Below, piece by piece: positions 9,846-18,641 of a stretch of DNA of 64,000 nt. Each line of letters begins with the position of its first letter. Position 1 is the first letter of the stretch. Origin of the DNA: Alcanivoracaceae bacterium (GTDB lineage: Bacteria > Pseudomonadota > Gammaproteobacteria > Pseudomonadales > Alcanivoracaceae); assembly GCA_029212745.1 (NCBI GenBank), contig JARGOL010000001.1, positions 167,948 through 231,947 of the forward strand, in the 5' to 3' direction. The translations under genes and the position numbers were made by a program. Under the pieces are notes generated by a model, which searched no databases, had not been told where the DNA came from, and saw nothing but the letters and a program-made list of their open reading frames with translations.

Positions 9846-10187
9846 ATGGATACCGACACCCTCCGTCGCGCCCTGCAGGCACGCCGGGACGAACTCCAGG
9901 CCCTCAGTAGCGACAGCGCCCAGAGCCGCGAGGCGGTGGCGCTGGACCAGCAAAGTGTTGGCCGCCTGAGCCGTATGGACGCCATGCAGCAGCAGGCCAT
10001 GGCGCAGGCCACTGAGAACCGGCGCCGGGAAGAGCTGCGGCGGGTGCTGCTGGCGCTGCGGCGCATGGATGCGGGGGATTACGGTATCTGCGACGCCTGC
10101 GGTGACGACATCGCTCCCGGGCGGCTGGCCCTGGATCCGGCCAGCACCCTGTGTGTGGGCTGTGCCGAAAAGCAGGAAACCCGCTGA
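9846..10187 (+). CDS. Short TraR/DksA-type zinc-finger protein
   Basis: This 113-aa protein has an N-terminal helical hairpin of about 75 residues and a C-terminal C4 zinc finger: CDACG near residue 81 and CVGC near 103. This is the TraR/DksA C4-type architecture. Such proteins enter the RNA polymerase secondary channel and change initiation at selected promoters. It is shorter than DksA (about 150 aa) and lacks the usual coiled-coil tip acidic pair in an obvious form, so the regulatory role is inferred. The ATG at 9846 was preferred over an upstream in-frame start at 9759 because the latter overlaps the GGDEF gene and lacks family similarity. Confidence 0.82.
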   Translation: MDTDTLRRALQARRDELQALSSDSAQSREAVALDQQSVGRLSRMDAMQQQAMAQATENRRREELRRVLLALRRMDAGDYGICDACGDDIAPGRLALDPASTLCVGCAEKQETR

Positions 10188-10266
10188 CACTGGTGCCTGC
10201 GGCAACACTCCTTTATCTTGTCTTCACGGTCCTCCAGTACAGTGGACGTGATAACAGGAGGAGTTT

Positions 10267-11295
10267 ATGGCTGGTTCACTGAAAAACCTTTCCATCATGC
10301 TGGTGGAAGATCACCGCCAACTGGCACAGACAGTACTTGAGTTCCTCGAACAGGAAGGCGCTTCGGTGGACTATGCCGGCGACGCCAGTCTGGCGCGGGA
10401 ACTGCTGCGTGAGCATCACTACGACCTGATCCTTCTGGACATCATGCTGCCTGGCGAAGACGGCTACTCGCTGTGCCAGTACCTGCGCAAGGAGCTGACC
10501 CTGGATACGCCGGTGATCTTCCTGACCGCCCGCGACCACCTGGACGACAAGCTGGAAGGCTTCTCCAAGGGTGGTGACGATTACCTGGTAAAACCCTTTG
10601 CCCTGCCCGAGCTTCTTGCCCGCGTGCACGCCCAGGTACGCCGCAACCGTGGTGAGGTGGCCCCCAACGTGCTGGCGGTTGCTGACCTGGAGCTGGACCC
10701 GACCCGTCAGGAGGTCCGCCGCAGCGGCCAACCGGTGAAACTGTCACCCACGGCGTTCCGGATACTCAAGATCCTCATGCGCGAGAGCCCGCGCGTGGTC
10801 AGCCGCGAGCAGCTGGAACAGGAACTGTGGGGGGACCTGGTGCCGGACTCGGACGCCCTGCGCTCGCACCTGTACAACCTGCGCAAGGCCATCGACAAGC
10901 CATTCGGCTCACCGCTGCTGGAAACGTTGCCGGGCGTCGGCTTCGCCGTTCGCGAGCACGAGAAAGTCGCCTGTTTACCGGGAGAGCGCCACTGGCCCCC
11001 AGTGGCGCGCCACAGCCCGCCATCAACGCAGCGTCGCGCTGCGCCGTTGCCACATCGGGAACACCACCCGCACCTGCGTGCCCTGACCCTTGACGCTGGC
11101 AAACTCCAGCTGCCAGCGGTAGCGCTCGCACAGGCGCTGTACGATTGCCAGGCCGAGGCCGGTACCCGCTTCACCTACACGGCTGCCACGCTCGAACGGT
11201 TGCATCAAGCGGGCAAGATCCTCTGCAGAAATGCCGGGCCCGGTGTCGCAGACAGTCACCGAGCGTGTATCCACTTCCACCGTCACCTGGCCTGA
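10267..11295 (+). CDS. OmpR/PhoB-type response regulator with aberrant C-terminal extension
   Basis: The receiver domain spans residues 8-125 with phospho-acceptor Asp58, Thr87 and Lys109. The winged-helix DNA-binding domain follows to about residue 237 and ends LLETLPGVGFAV. Family members normally end here at 225-245 aa, but the frame stays open for about another 100 residues (342 aa in total). The extension reads antisense through the 3' end of the convergent histidine kinase gene and has no recognisable fold. A strong AGGAGG lies before the ATG. It probably pairs with the kinase at 11023-12327. Either stop loss, a frameshift or a sequence error could explain the tail. Confidence 0.88.
   Translation: MAGSLKNLSIMLVEDHRQLAQTVLEFLEQEGASVDYAGDASLARELLREHHYDLILLDIMLPGEDGYSLCQYLRKELTLDTPVIFLTARDHLDDKLEGFSKGGDDYLVKPFALPELLARVHAQVRRNRGEVAPNVLAVADLELDPTRQEVRRSGQPVKLSPTAFRILKILMRESPRVVSREQLEQELWGDLVPDSDALRSHLYNLRKAIDKPFGSPLLETLPGVGFAVREHEKVACLPGERHWPPVARHSPPSTQRRAAPLPHREHHPHLRALTLDAGKLQLPAVALAQALYDCQAEAGTRFTYTAATLERLHQAGKILCRNAGPGVADSHRACIHFHRHLA
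10986..11008. terminator. Perfect hairpin inside the response regulator tail
   Basis: GCGCCACTGG and CCAGTGGCGC form a perfect 10-bp stem with a three-base loop. It lies between the end of the recognisable regulator domain and the stop of the convergent kinase. It looks like a shared bidirectional terminator, although no T-run follows on either side, and it lies within the extended reading frame. Confidence 0.5.
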
Positions 11296-12327
11296 GCCCG
11301 TGTAGTTGATGGCATTGCGCACCAGGTTTGTCAGCACGATGTTGAGCACCGTCTCCGGCGCGTGTACTGACAGCATGGCACGTTGCTGCAGACGGACGTC
11401 CACGGACTTGCGCTCCGCCAGTGGCATGATGCGCTCCAGCAGGTTGAGGGCCATGTCATTGATGATCAGTTCCTCATCGGGCAGTGACGTTCCCTCGCTG
11501 CGAGCCAGCAGCAACAGTGTCTCGATCAGCGATTCCATGTCGTCCAGCGTATCCTCGATACGCCGCATCGCCGGCGACGTGCCATGTTTGGCCGACAGCA
11601 GTTCCATGTTGGCGCGAATCACCGCCAGCGGCGTGCGCAGTTCATGGCTGGCATCGCGGGTAAACTGCCGTTCCCGTTCGACGAAACCAACCAGCCGCTC
11701 GGAGTAGGCTTCCAGGGCCACTACCAGCACCGCCACTTCGCTGTCGGCCTCGGCTTCCACCATGGAAAAGTCCGGCCGCGCCGCTTTCGGGTCTTTCACC
11801 GGTGTGCGCCGCAGCAGCTCTGCCAGCTGCACAAGCGGGGAGACCAGTTGCCGGCTGCGTCGCCAGGTCAGGAAAGAGGTAAAATAGATCACCAGCAGCA
11901 CAGCGATAAGGGGCAACACACCGAAGACCAGGGCCAGCCAGCCCACCCGCTGCTCGTCAAAAATCAGGAACAGCCGTTTGTCCTCGCGGCTTTCCACATA
12001 CACCAGCGGCTCACTGCCATTCAGGTTTACGCGGGTATAACCGTCGTCGAGCTTCTCCAGCGCCGACGGGATGGCATCGCCACCAGCAGGGCGCTCAAGC
12101 AGTCCAAGCAGGTGACGTGTGTTGGGGCGGGGATGGTCCGGCTTTTCGCGCTGCAGGGACCAGAAGTGGTCGGCCTCCATCACCAGGGCCTGCTTGACCA
12201 GCACCGTCTCAATGATCTTGGCACTGCCGACCACACTCAGCACCGTAGCCAGACTGATCATGATGACCTGCAGAAGGTAAGCGCGAGCGAGCCGGTGCTG
12301 CACACCGGAGCGGCGGCGAGGGGACAT
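11023..12327 (-). CDS. Sensor histidine kinase
   Basis: This 434-aa membrane kinase has transmembrane segments at about residues 15-35 and 130-150 around a periplasmic sensor of about 95 residues, followed by a HAMP-like linker. The H-box is FTRDASHELRTPLAVI with phospho-acceptor His228. The ATPase domain shows NLVRNAINYT (N-box), DTGPGI (G1) and GTGLGLAIVQRL (G2). AGGAG precedes the ATG. It lies 28 bases downstream of the CFA-like gene in the same direction, so it is probably co-transcribed with the DUF2878-DUF1295-methyltransferase operon. Its likely partner regulator converges from the other side and overlaps its 3' end by 273 bases. Confidence 0.92.
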   Translation of the reverse strand: MSPRRRSGVQHRLARAYLLQVIMISLATVLSVVGSAKIIETVLVKQALVMEADHFWSLQREKPDHPRPNTRHLLGLLERPAGGDAIPSALEKLDDGYTRVNLNGSEPLVYVESREDKRLFLIFDEQRVGWLALVFGVLPLIAVLLVIYFTSFLTWRRSRQLVSPLVQLAELLRRTPVKDPKAARPDFSMVEAEADSEVAVLVVALEAYSERLVGFVERERQFTRDASHELRTPLAVIRANMELLSAKHGTSPAMRRIEDTLDDMESLIETLLLLARSEGTSLPDEELIINDMALNLLERIMPLAERKSVDVRLQQRAMLSVHAPETVLNIVLTNLVRNAINYTGSGQVTVEVDTRSVTVCDTGPGISAEDLARLMQPFERGSRVGEAGTGLGLAIVQRLCERYRWQLEFASVKGQGTQVRVVFPMWQRRSATLR

Positions 12328-12355
12328 ACAGTGCTCCTGTCAGGCGCGAATGGCC

Positions 12356-13381
12356 CTATTCAGCGGTGAACAGATAGTGGGCCACAAACCACTCATTGCC
12401 ACCACGATAGCCAAACAGCTCCGAAGAGGCCATGAAAAACATGCGCCAACGCTGCAGCCACAACTTCGCTTCATCCTGGCCATACACGGGGGCCAGGACA
12501 GCAAGTACCTGGTCACGACGCGCATCCGTATTGTCCAGCCAGGCCTCCAGGGTCTTTGCATAGTGGCAGCCATTGACCTGCCATGAGCGGGTCAACTGGT
12601 ACCAGTCCTGGCTGCGGTCGAGCAGGTCGAATGACGGCATCACACCGCCGGTAAAAAAGTTACGCCCCATCCAGTTGCTTTCGCCTTCTGCCTCGAACGG
12701 GTAGAACAGGTCCTGGTGGCAGAAGATGTGGATGAACAGTTTTCCCCCTGGAGACAGCCAGCCGTGGATCTTCTTCATCAGTGCGCGGTGGTTGCGCATG
12801 TGCTCAAACATTTCCACGGATACCACACGGTCGTACTTGCCGGGCGCCTCGAATGTAGAGGCATCGGCAGTGATAACGCGCAGGTTACGCAGGCCGCGCT
12901 GGCGCGCCCGCTCCTCGATGAACTGCTTCTGCGAGGCCGAATTCGATACCGAGGTCACCAGACTCTGCGGGTAATGTTCTGCCATCCACAGGGACAGGGA
13001 ACCCCATCCGCATCCCAGCTCGAGAATGTTCTGGCCATTGTCCAGCTCGGCACGTTCGCAGGTCAGCGCCAGCATGGATGCCTCGGCCTGCTCCAGCGTC
13101 TTGACGCCGTCACCCCAGAACCCGCTGCTGTACTTGAGGTGTGGCCCCAGTGCCAGCTCATAGAACGCAGCCGGGACCTCATAATGCTGCTCGTTGGCGT
13201 CGTCCTGGGCGACCGCGATGGGACCGTCCCAGCAGCTATCCATCAGTGCCTGCTTACGCGCCTCCACATCAGCCGGACTGCCCGAAGATTCCTGCTTCAG
13301 ACGCTTCTTGAGCAAGTGCCGAATGCCGAACCGGATTACCGGGTCTGGCGCGATCCCTCGCTCAGCCATTTCTATGATCAT
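12356..13381 (-). CDS. Cyclopropane-fatty-acyl-phospholipid synthase family methyltransferase
   Basis: This 341-aa SAM-dependent methyltransferase has the family signature QHYEVPAAFYELALG, the SAM site ILELGCGWGSLSLWM and SVEMFEHMRN. CFA-family enzymes add a methylene or methyl group to an unsaturated acyl chain of membrane phospholipids. The protein is shorter than E. coli Cfa (382 aa) and lacks much of its N-terminal lid, and it belongs to the subgroup found with DUF2878/DUF1295 genes. The start at 13381 overlaps the DUF1295 stop (ATGA) and has GGAGG eight bases upstream; an alternative ATG at 13396 is less likely. Confidence 0.85.
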   Translation of the reverse strand: MIIEMAERGIAPDPVIRFGIRHLLKKRLKQESSGSPADVEARKQALMDSCWDGPIAVAQDDANEQHYEVPAAFYELALGPHLKYSSGFWGDGVKTLEQAEASMLALTCERAELDNGQNILELGCGWGSLSLWMAEHYPQSLVTSVSNSASQKQFIEERARQRGLRNLRVITADASTFEAPGKYDRVVSVEMFEHMRNHRALMKKIHGWLSPGGKLFIHIFCHQDLFYPFEAEGESNWMGRNFFTGGVMPSFDLLDRSQDWYQLTRSWQVNGCHYAKTLEAWLDNTDARRDQVLAVLAPVYGQDEAKLWLQRWRMFFMASSELFGYRGGNEWFVAHYLFTAE

Positions 13382-14187
13382 TGTCCGGGCCTCCATGGAA
13401 TAAACGGACTGGTGGTACGTTGATAGTCGCGGTAATCGTCACCCCGCGACTTTATCGCCTGTTTCTCGGTGTACGGTATACCGGTGACAAACCACAGGAA
13501 AACAATCATCAAGGCTGGCGCGAGCCATACCCATCCGCCCAGGGGCGCGCCCAGCGCCAGAAGCGGATAACTGAACCAGTGTAGCCACTCGAAAAAATAG
13601 TTGGGGTGACGTGAGTACCGCCATAAGCCTTCCCGACAGGTCTTGCCGCGATTTGCCGGGTCGGCACGCCAGCGAGCGAGGGTATTGTCAGCGGCGGTCT
13701 CACCGACCAGGGCAACCACGGCCACCAGCACCGCTGCAAGTAGCGCCCAGGCAGACACCGGGCCGGGATGACTGGCAATCACCCAGTGCGGCAAGGCGAA
13801 CAGCCAGGCCAGCAGACCCTGCATCAGAAAGAAGAAAAGATGGAATATGTGCACCTTGCTGCCCAGGGCATCACGCATGGCCGCATAGCGGCCATCCTCG
13901 TGGTCCTCACTGCGTAGCCGCGAGGCGATGTGGCCGGCCAGGCGCAATGACCAGAAGCCGACAAGCGCCGCCGTCACCAGGCGCAACACCAGCGACCCGT
14001 CGCCCAGGGCCAGGTAGTAGAGTGCGCTGCCGCCCAACCCCAGGGCCCAGATCACATCCGCATGACCGGCGTCTTTGCTGACGATCTGCCAGAGCCAGCC
14101 GAGCATGCAGACAACCAGCAGTACCAGGGCGCTGTGCCCCAGTGCCGCGACCATGAGGGTGTCGTTAATAATCGGTTCAGATGTCAT
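13378..14187 (-). CDS. DUF1295 membrane protein (steroid 5-alpha-reductase-like)
   Basis: This 269-aa polytopic membrane protein has about six hydrophobic segments. It carries GLWRYSRHPNYFFEWLHW near residue 200 and YTEKQAIKSRGDDYRDYQ near the end, both typical of DUF1295 and related isoprenoid or steroid reductases and methyltransferases. Family members are thought to reduce lipid double bonds, but this one's substrate is unknown. It overlaps DUF2878 upstream and the CFA-like methyltransferase downstream by ATGA, so all three are tightly coupled. Confidence 0.87.
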   Translation of the reverse strand: MTSEPIINDTLMVAALGHSALVLLVVCMLGWLWQIVSKDAGHADVIWALGLGGSALYYLALGDGSLVLRLVTAALVGFWSLRLAGHIASRLRSEDHEDGRYAAMRDALGSKVHIFHLFFFLMQGLLAWLFALPHWVIASHPGPVSAWALLAAVLVAVVALVGETAADNTLARWRADPANRGKTCREGLWRYSRHPNYFFEWLHWFSYPLLALGAPLGGWVWLAPALMIVFLWFVTGIPYTEKQAIKSRGDDYRDYQRTTSPFIPWRPGQ

Positions 14188-14717
14188 GAAAGCGCCTGCT
14201 CAGGTGCCCGCCGCTGCAGGTACCAGGCCACCCAGGCGAGCACAGGCACCAGCAGCGCCCAGCTGAATCCGTAAACCATGCTCACCGCCCACATGGGGGC
14301 ATTGGCCTGGGCAGCGCCGAAGGAAATACCGGCATACAGGGAGGACGCACTGCCGAACGCCCCCAGCGCCACGCACGCCAGCCAGCGATTCTGCAGCCAG
14401 GCCATGGAATGATTGAAACTCATGGCGAAGCCGATCCACAACGCCAGAATCCACATCGGTGGTGCCCAGGCCAGCACCTGCTCCTGATAGCGTATCAGGC
14501 CCGTGGACAGAAACAGGATCTCGAACAGCATACCGACACCCAGCCCGGCCACTGCGAGAAGCACATCGTCGCGCGTGCGGGCGCCGGTAAAGGCCGCCCA
14601 GCCGAACATGCAGGCCAGCACTGGGAAAGCGAGCCAGCTGAAGCCCTTGGCTGCCCCCACCACAGCAGCAAACCAGAGCATCTGGAAAAGAATGAAGTTG
14701 CCAATATTTCTGGCCAT
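14184..14717 (-). CDS. DUF2878 integral membrane protein
   Basis: This 177-aa protein consists almost entirely of five to six transmembrane helices, with few charged loops. Sequence such as AWAPPMWILALWIGFAMSFNHSM fits the DUF2878 family. Such genes usually sit with CFA-like methyltransferases, DUF1295 and chalcone-isomerase-like genes, as here. Its function is not known; a role in membrane lipid modification is inferred only from context. It is the first gene of the minus-strand operon, with AAGGA nine bases before the ATG. Confidence 0.8.
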   Translation of the reverse strand: MARNIGNFILFQMLWFAAVVGAAKGFSWLAFPVLACMFGWAAFTGARTRDDVLLAVAGLGVGMLFEILFLSTGLIRYQEQVLAWAPPMWILALWIGFAMSFNHSMAWLQNRWLACVALGAFGSASSLYAGISFGAAQANAPMWAVSMVYGFSWALLVPVLAWVAWYLQRRAPEQALS

Positions 14718-14855
14718 GAGACGAATCCTTTACTAACGACCCCCTATCATCCCCCTGAGCTGTGAATCAGGGGTGAACCGGGGCATGCGCGCAGCGCGCA
14801 CTGAATCGCACGACTGTTCACACGCTGCTGAACAGCGGCCAGTGATACTTGTACG
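14718..14855. promoter_or_regulatory. Divergent promoter region of the lipid cluster
   Basis: This 138-base spacer separates the DUF2878 operon (minus) from the NTF2-like operon (plus). It contains an inverted repeat CCCCTGA-N8-TCAGGGG at 14752-14773, placed where a regulator could serve both sides. GATACT at 14844-14849 could be a -10 element for the plus operon but would place the transcript start on the ATG itself. No clear -35 partner is visible. Confidence 0.45.
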
Positions 14856-15419
14856 ATGAAAGCAAACATTGCTCTTGCCACTATCACTTTGATCGCCCTG
14901 ACCGGATTGGCTGGTTGCGCCTCCGCGCCCTCGCCCTACGCCCTGACCTATCATCAGGCCCTGCAATCGCAGGCGGCCGGCACGGCAGCACCGGCCGATG
15001 CGTCGATCGAGGCATTCGTGGCGCTGTACAGCGATCTCCAGGGGCCTGACCTGGCACAGCGCATTACCACAGTCTACGCCCCGGACGCCTATTTCAACGA
15101 TACCGTGCACACCCTGACCCGGCGGCAGGACATCATTGATTACCTCGAACAGACCGCCCGGCGCGCTGACAGCATCCAGGTGCGCATAGACGACATTGCC
15201 AGCGTCGGCGCAGATACCTATGTGCGTTGGACCATGCGCACCGGTTTTTCAGTGGCCGGCAGTGACAAGGATATCGTCACCATCGGCATGACCCATTTAC
15301 GTTTTGATGACCAGGGCCGTGTCATCCTTCACCAGGATTTCTGGGATTCCACCGAAGGCCTGTACCGGCATCTTCCGGTGGTGGGTGGACTGATCAACTG
15401 GATAGGCAAGAAACTATGA
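14856..15419 (+). CDS. NTF2/SnoaL-like lipoprotein
   Basis: This 187-aa protein has a lipoprotein signal peptide ending LTGLAGC, so the mature protein is lipidated at about Cys21. The rest resembles the SnoaL/NTF2 alpha-beta cone fold (FVALYSDLQGPDLAQRITTVYAPDAYFND near residues 50-80 and a strand pair around HQDFWD). Genes like this accompany CFA-like and DUF1295 genes in other proteobacteria. There is no obvious ribosome binding site before the ATG. It overlaps the next gene by ATGA. Confidence 0.82.
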   Translation: MKANIALATITLIALTGLAGCASAPSPYALTYHQALQSQAAGTAAPADASIEAFVALYSDLQGPDLAQRITTVYAPDAYFNDTVHTLTRRQDIIDYLEQTARRADSIQVRIDDIASVGADTYVRWTMRTGFSVAGSDKDIVTIGMTHLRFDDQGRVILHQDFWDSTEGLYRHLPVVGGLINWIGKKL

Positions 15420-15976
15420 TCACCGGGATGTGTCGATACATTGCTGCCGCTGCCCTGCTGGGCGCACCAGCGCTGACGGTCGCTGCCGACGCTCCAACGC
15501 CGAGCAAAGCCATTCAGGTCGCCGACGTCAGCACAGCACCGTGCAACACCGCGTCAGTGAAAGCCCTTGGCTTCATCACTGTCGGCCGCGCCACTTTGTA
15601 CCGCAACGATTGCGTCGCCCGCGAACCTCTGTCGCCACCGCTGGCGCTGGAGTTCGGCTACAAGCGGGAAATTCCCGGCAGCGCCATGGGCAAGGCTGCC
15701 TCGGTGATGATCGAGCGCAACGTCGGGGATGAACTCTATAACCGACTGGCGGCGCGCATCGAAGTCTTCAACAATGCCTATCGCGACATCAATCCCGGTG
15801 ACCGATACCAGCTGCTCTACGCGGCCGACGGAAAGATCACCCTGCTTTACAACGGCACTGAAGTGGCCAGCGAAGAGGGCCATGATTTCGCCCGTACCTA
15901 CCTGCAGATATGGTTCGGCCCGGACCCTTACAGCGATGCCATGAAGCAGGCGTTGCTGGAAGGCCTGCAGCCCTGA
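15416..15976 (+). CDS. Chalcone-isomerase-like secreted protein
   Basis: This 186-aa protein has a Sec signal peptide (hydrophobic run to about residue 24, ending LTVAADA). The mature part fits the chalcone-isomerase-like fold of bacterial periplasmic proteins, with ATLYRNDC early and YLQIWFGPDPYSDAMKQALL at the end. Plant chalcone isomerases close a flavonoid ring; the bacterial relatives probably bind fatty acids or have unknown activity. Coupling by ATGA to the NTF2-like lipoprotein suggests a shared periplasmic role in the same lipid pathway. Confidence 0.82.
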   Translation: MITGMCRYIAAAALLGAPALTVAADAPTPSKAIQVADVSTAPCNTASVKALGFITVGRATLYRNDCVAREPLSPPLALEFGYKREIPGSAMGKAASVMIERNVGDELYNRLAARIEVFNNAYRDINPGDRYQLLYAADGKITLLYNGTEVASEEGHDFARTYLQIWFGPDPYSDAMKQALLEGLQP

Positions 15977-15980
15977 CCGC

Positions 15981-18641
15981 CTAGCCGGTGTTGCGCATGC
16001 CGGCGGCAATGCCGGCGATGGTCACCATCAGCGCGCTTTCCAGGACCTGGTTGCTGTCGTCGGCACGCAGTCGGGCCATCAACTCAGCCTGCAGCAGGTG
16101 TAGTGGGTCTGTGTAGGGATTGCGCACGCTGATTGACCAGCGCATTACCGGATTGTTGGCCAGCAAATCGGCATCTTCCGACAGTTGCCGAATGGCGGCG
16201 GTGGTGTCCGCCAGGCTCTGTCTCAGGCGGGCGCCCAGCTCACACAGGTCATCGTCGTCTGTCAGCCGCCGCTCGTAATAGTCGGCGATGCCGGCATCCG
16301 CCTTCGCCAGTACCATCTCGAGCATATCCATCATTCCCTGGAAGAATGACCAGCGTTGCATCATTTCGCGTACCCGCCGGGCACGCGCAGGATCATCGAG
16401 GGCGGCGCGCAACGCAGCCCCGGAACCCAGCCAGGCAGGCAACATCAGTCGCATCTGCGTCCATGCAAACACCCAGGGGATGGCCCGCAATGAGGCCACG
16501 CCGCTATCCTGCCGGCGTCGTGCCGGTCGCGAACCCAGCGCCAGACGGGTCAACTCCTGCTCCGGCGTCACCGTACGCAGATACGGCACAAGTGCCGGAT
16601 CGTCGCGGACAATGGCGCGGTAGGTTTCCACCGACTTCGAGGTCAATGCATTCATCTCTTCTCGCCACGCGTTTTCCGGCGCGGCCGGCGGCAACAGGGT
16701 GGCTTCCAGGGTCGCCGCCACGTACTGCTCCAGATGCTGCGTTGCCACCACGGGCAGGCCGTACTTGAAACGTATCACCTCACCCTGCTCGGTAACCCGG
16801 ATACGCCCCTGCACAGAACCCGGCGGCTGGGACAGCAATGCCATGCGTGCCGGCGAACCACCGCGGCTGATGGAGCCGCCCCGCCCATGGAACAACGTCA
16901 GCGGTATACCCGCATCGGCATACAACGCCGTTAACGCCTCCTGCGCCCTGAACTGGGCCCAGGCGGCGGCCAGGAAACCGGCATCCTTGGCCGAATCCGA
17001 ATAGCCGATCATCACCTCCTGCCCCGCCGCCACCTGCTGGCGGTACCACGGCAGGGTCAGCAGACGGGCCATGGCGTCGGCGGCCCCATCAAGATCCGCC
17101 AGGGTTTCGAACAATGGCACAACGCGCATGGGCTGGCGGACACCGCTGGCGCTTTGCAGCAGGTATACCGCCAGCACATCAGACGGTGCACGCGCCATGG
17201 AAATAACATACGCGCCCATGCTGTCAGCCGGCTGTTCAGCAATCACACGACAGGTTTCCAGCACCTGCGCCACCTCCTGCGAGCATTCCTCCGACTCGAG
17301 AAAACGGTCATCGAACAGCGGCCGGCGCCCGGCAAGCTGTTCCAGCAGCCATTGCTGGCGCTTCTCCTCTGGCCATTCGCGGTAGGGACCCAGGTCCAGA
17401 TAACGGGTGATGGCATCCAGCGCCTCGGTGTGCCGGGTGGATTCCTGGCGAATATCCAGGCGCAACAGCACCACACCGAACGATGACAGGCGGCACAAGG
17501 TGTCACGCAACTCGCCATCAGCAATGGCGGCCATGCCACAGGCACGCAATGAACGGTCAATCAGGGTCAGTGGCTCTTCCAGGTCGCGGGTCTGGCCAAT
17601 CCATTCATCCGGTGTCGGCTCGTCACCCTCCAGCAATGCCTCCATACGATCACGGGTGTTGCGAAGCCGCTGCCGAACATGCCGCAACAGCACCCGGTAA
17701 GGCTCATGGCTGGCACCGGTAACCTGCAACAGCTCGTCGCTGGCCGCCTGCATGGACAAATCCGCCAGCAGACCCTCGACATCGCGCAGGTACAGGTCGG
17801 CAGCCATCCAGCGGGCCAGCAACAGGACCTCACGGGTGACAGCCGCTGTTACGTTGGGGTTGCCATCCCGGTCGCCACCCATCCAGGAGGCGAACCGTAG
17901 CGGCATCTCCAGCGGCGCCATGGGCTGACCAAAACGCTGCCCGGTGATTGTGCTGAGCGCCCGGTGCACCGCTGGAAGCGCGTACCAGAGGCTCTGTTCG
18001 ATGGTGGCGAAACCCCATTTGGCTTCATCCACCGGCGTCGGCTTCTGCCGGCGGATTTCATCAGTGGCCCATGCCCCGAGGATGGTCCGGGCCAGGTCTT
18101 CATGACAGGCGTTGCGCTCGGCGTCACTGAGGTCCGGATGATCCAGCTCCTTGAGCAGGGCGGCGACACGGTCGTACTTGCGAATCAGGGTTCGTCGTGT
18201 CACTTCTGTCGGGTGTGCCGTCAGGACCAGTTCGATGCTCATCTGTCTTAACGTGCCCATGACAGCGTCGCCACTGACGCCAGCCGCTTCCAGCCGGTCA
18301 ATGACCTCCTCCAGTGCTATGTCCTGGTTGTCGGTCTCACTGAACGGGCGACGATGACGCCAGAGCCGCTCCCGATGATGCTGCTCGGCAATATTGGCCA
18401 GGTTGAGAAACTGGCTGAATGCGCGGGCCACGGATAGCAGCCCGTCATCACCAAGCTCGCGCAACAGGGCCGCCAGCCGGCTCATATCCACGGCACCGGT
18501 GGCACGCGCCTCCACTGCCACCTGGCGAATCCGCTCCACGGTTTCGAACACATCGCCGCCCTGCTGGCGCAGCACTTGCCCGAGTATTTCGCCGAGCTTG
18601 CGGACATCCTCTCTCAACGGCGCATGGACATCGTCGTTCAC
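15981..18641 (-). CDS. ppc: Phosphoenolpyruvate carboxylase
   Basis: This enzyme adds bicarbonate to phosphoenolpyruvate to give oxaloacetate and replenishes the TCA cycle. The catalytic signatures are present: VLTAHPTEVTRRTL with the active His, GGDRDGNPNVT, YSDSAKDAGFLAAAW and FHGRGGSISRGG, with the usual C-terminal GMRNTG. The GTG at 18641 was chosen because VNDDVHAPLREDVRKLG aligns with the E. coli start and GAGGGAG lies upstream. It gives 886 aa against 883 in E. coli. A longer open frame reaches 18686. Confidence 0.96.
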   Translation of the reverse strand: MNDDVHAPLREDVRKLGEILGQVLRQQGGDVFETVERIRQVAVEARATGAVDMSRLAALLRELGDDGLLSVARAFSQFLNLANIAEQHHRERLWRHRRPFSETDNQDIALEEVIDRLEAAGVSGDAVMGTLRQMSIELVLTAHPTEVTRRTLIRKYDRVAALLKELDHPDLSDAERNACHEDLARTILGAWATDEIRRQKPTPVDEAKWGFATIEQSLWYALPAVHRALSTITGQRFGQPMAPLEMPLRFASWMGGDRDGNPNVTAAVTREVLLLARWMAADLYLRDVEGLLADLSMQAASDELLQVTGASHEPYRVLLRHVRQRLRNTRDRMEALLEGDEPTPDEWIGQTRDLEEPLTLIDRSLRACGMAAIADGELRDTLCRLSSFGVVLLRLDIRQESTRHTEALDAITRYLDLGPYREWPEEKRQQWLLEQLAGRRPLFDDRFLESEECSQEVAQVLETCRVIAEQPADSMGAYVISMARAPSDVLAVYLLQSASGVRQPMRVVPLFETLADLDGAADAMARLLTLPWYRQQVAAGQEVMIGYSDSAKDAGFLAAAWAQFRAQEALTALYADAGIPLTLFHGRGGSISRGGSPARMALLSQPPGSVQGRIRVTEQGEVIRFKYGLPVVATQHLEQYVAATLEATLLPPAAPENAWREEMNALTSKSVETYRAIVRDDPALVPYLRTVTPEQELTRLALGSRPARRRQDSGVASLRAIPWVFAWTQMRLMLPAWLGSGAALRAALDDPARARRVREMMQRWSFFQGMMDMLEMVLAKADAGIADYYERRLTDDDDLCELGARLRQSLADTTAAIRQLSEDADLLANNPVMRWSISVRNPYTDPLHLLQAELMARLRADDSNQVLESALMVTIAGIAAGMRNTG

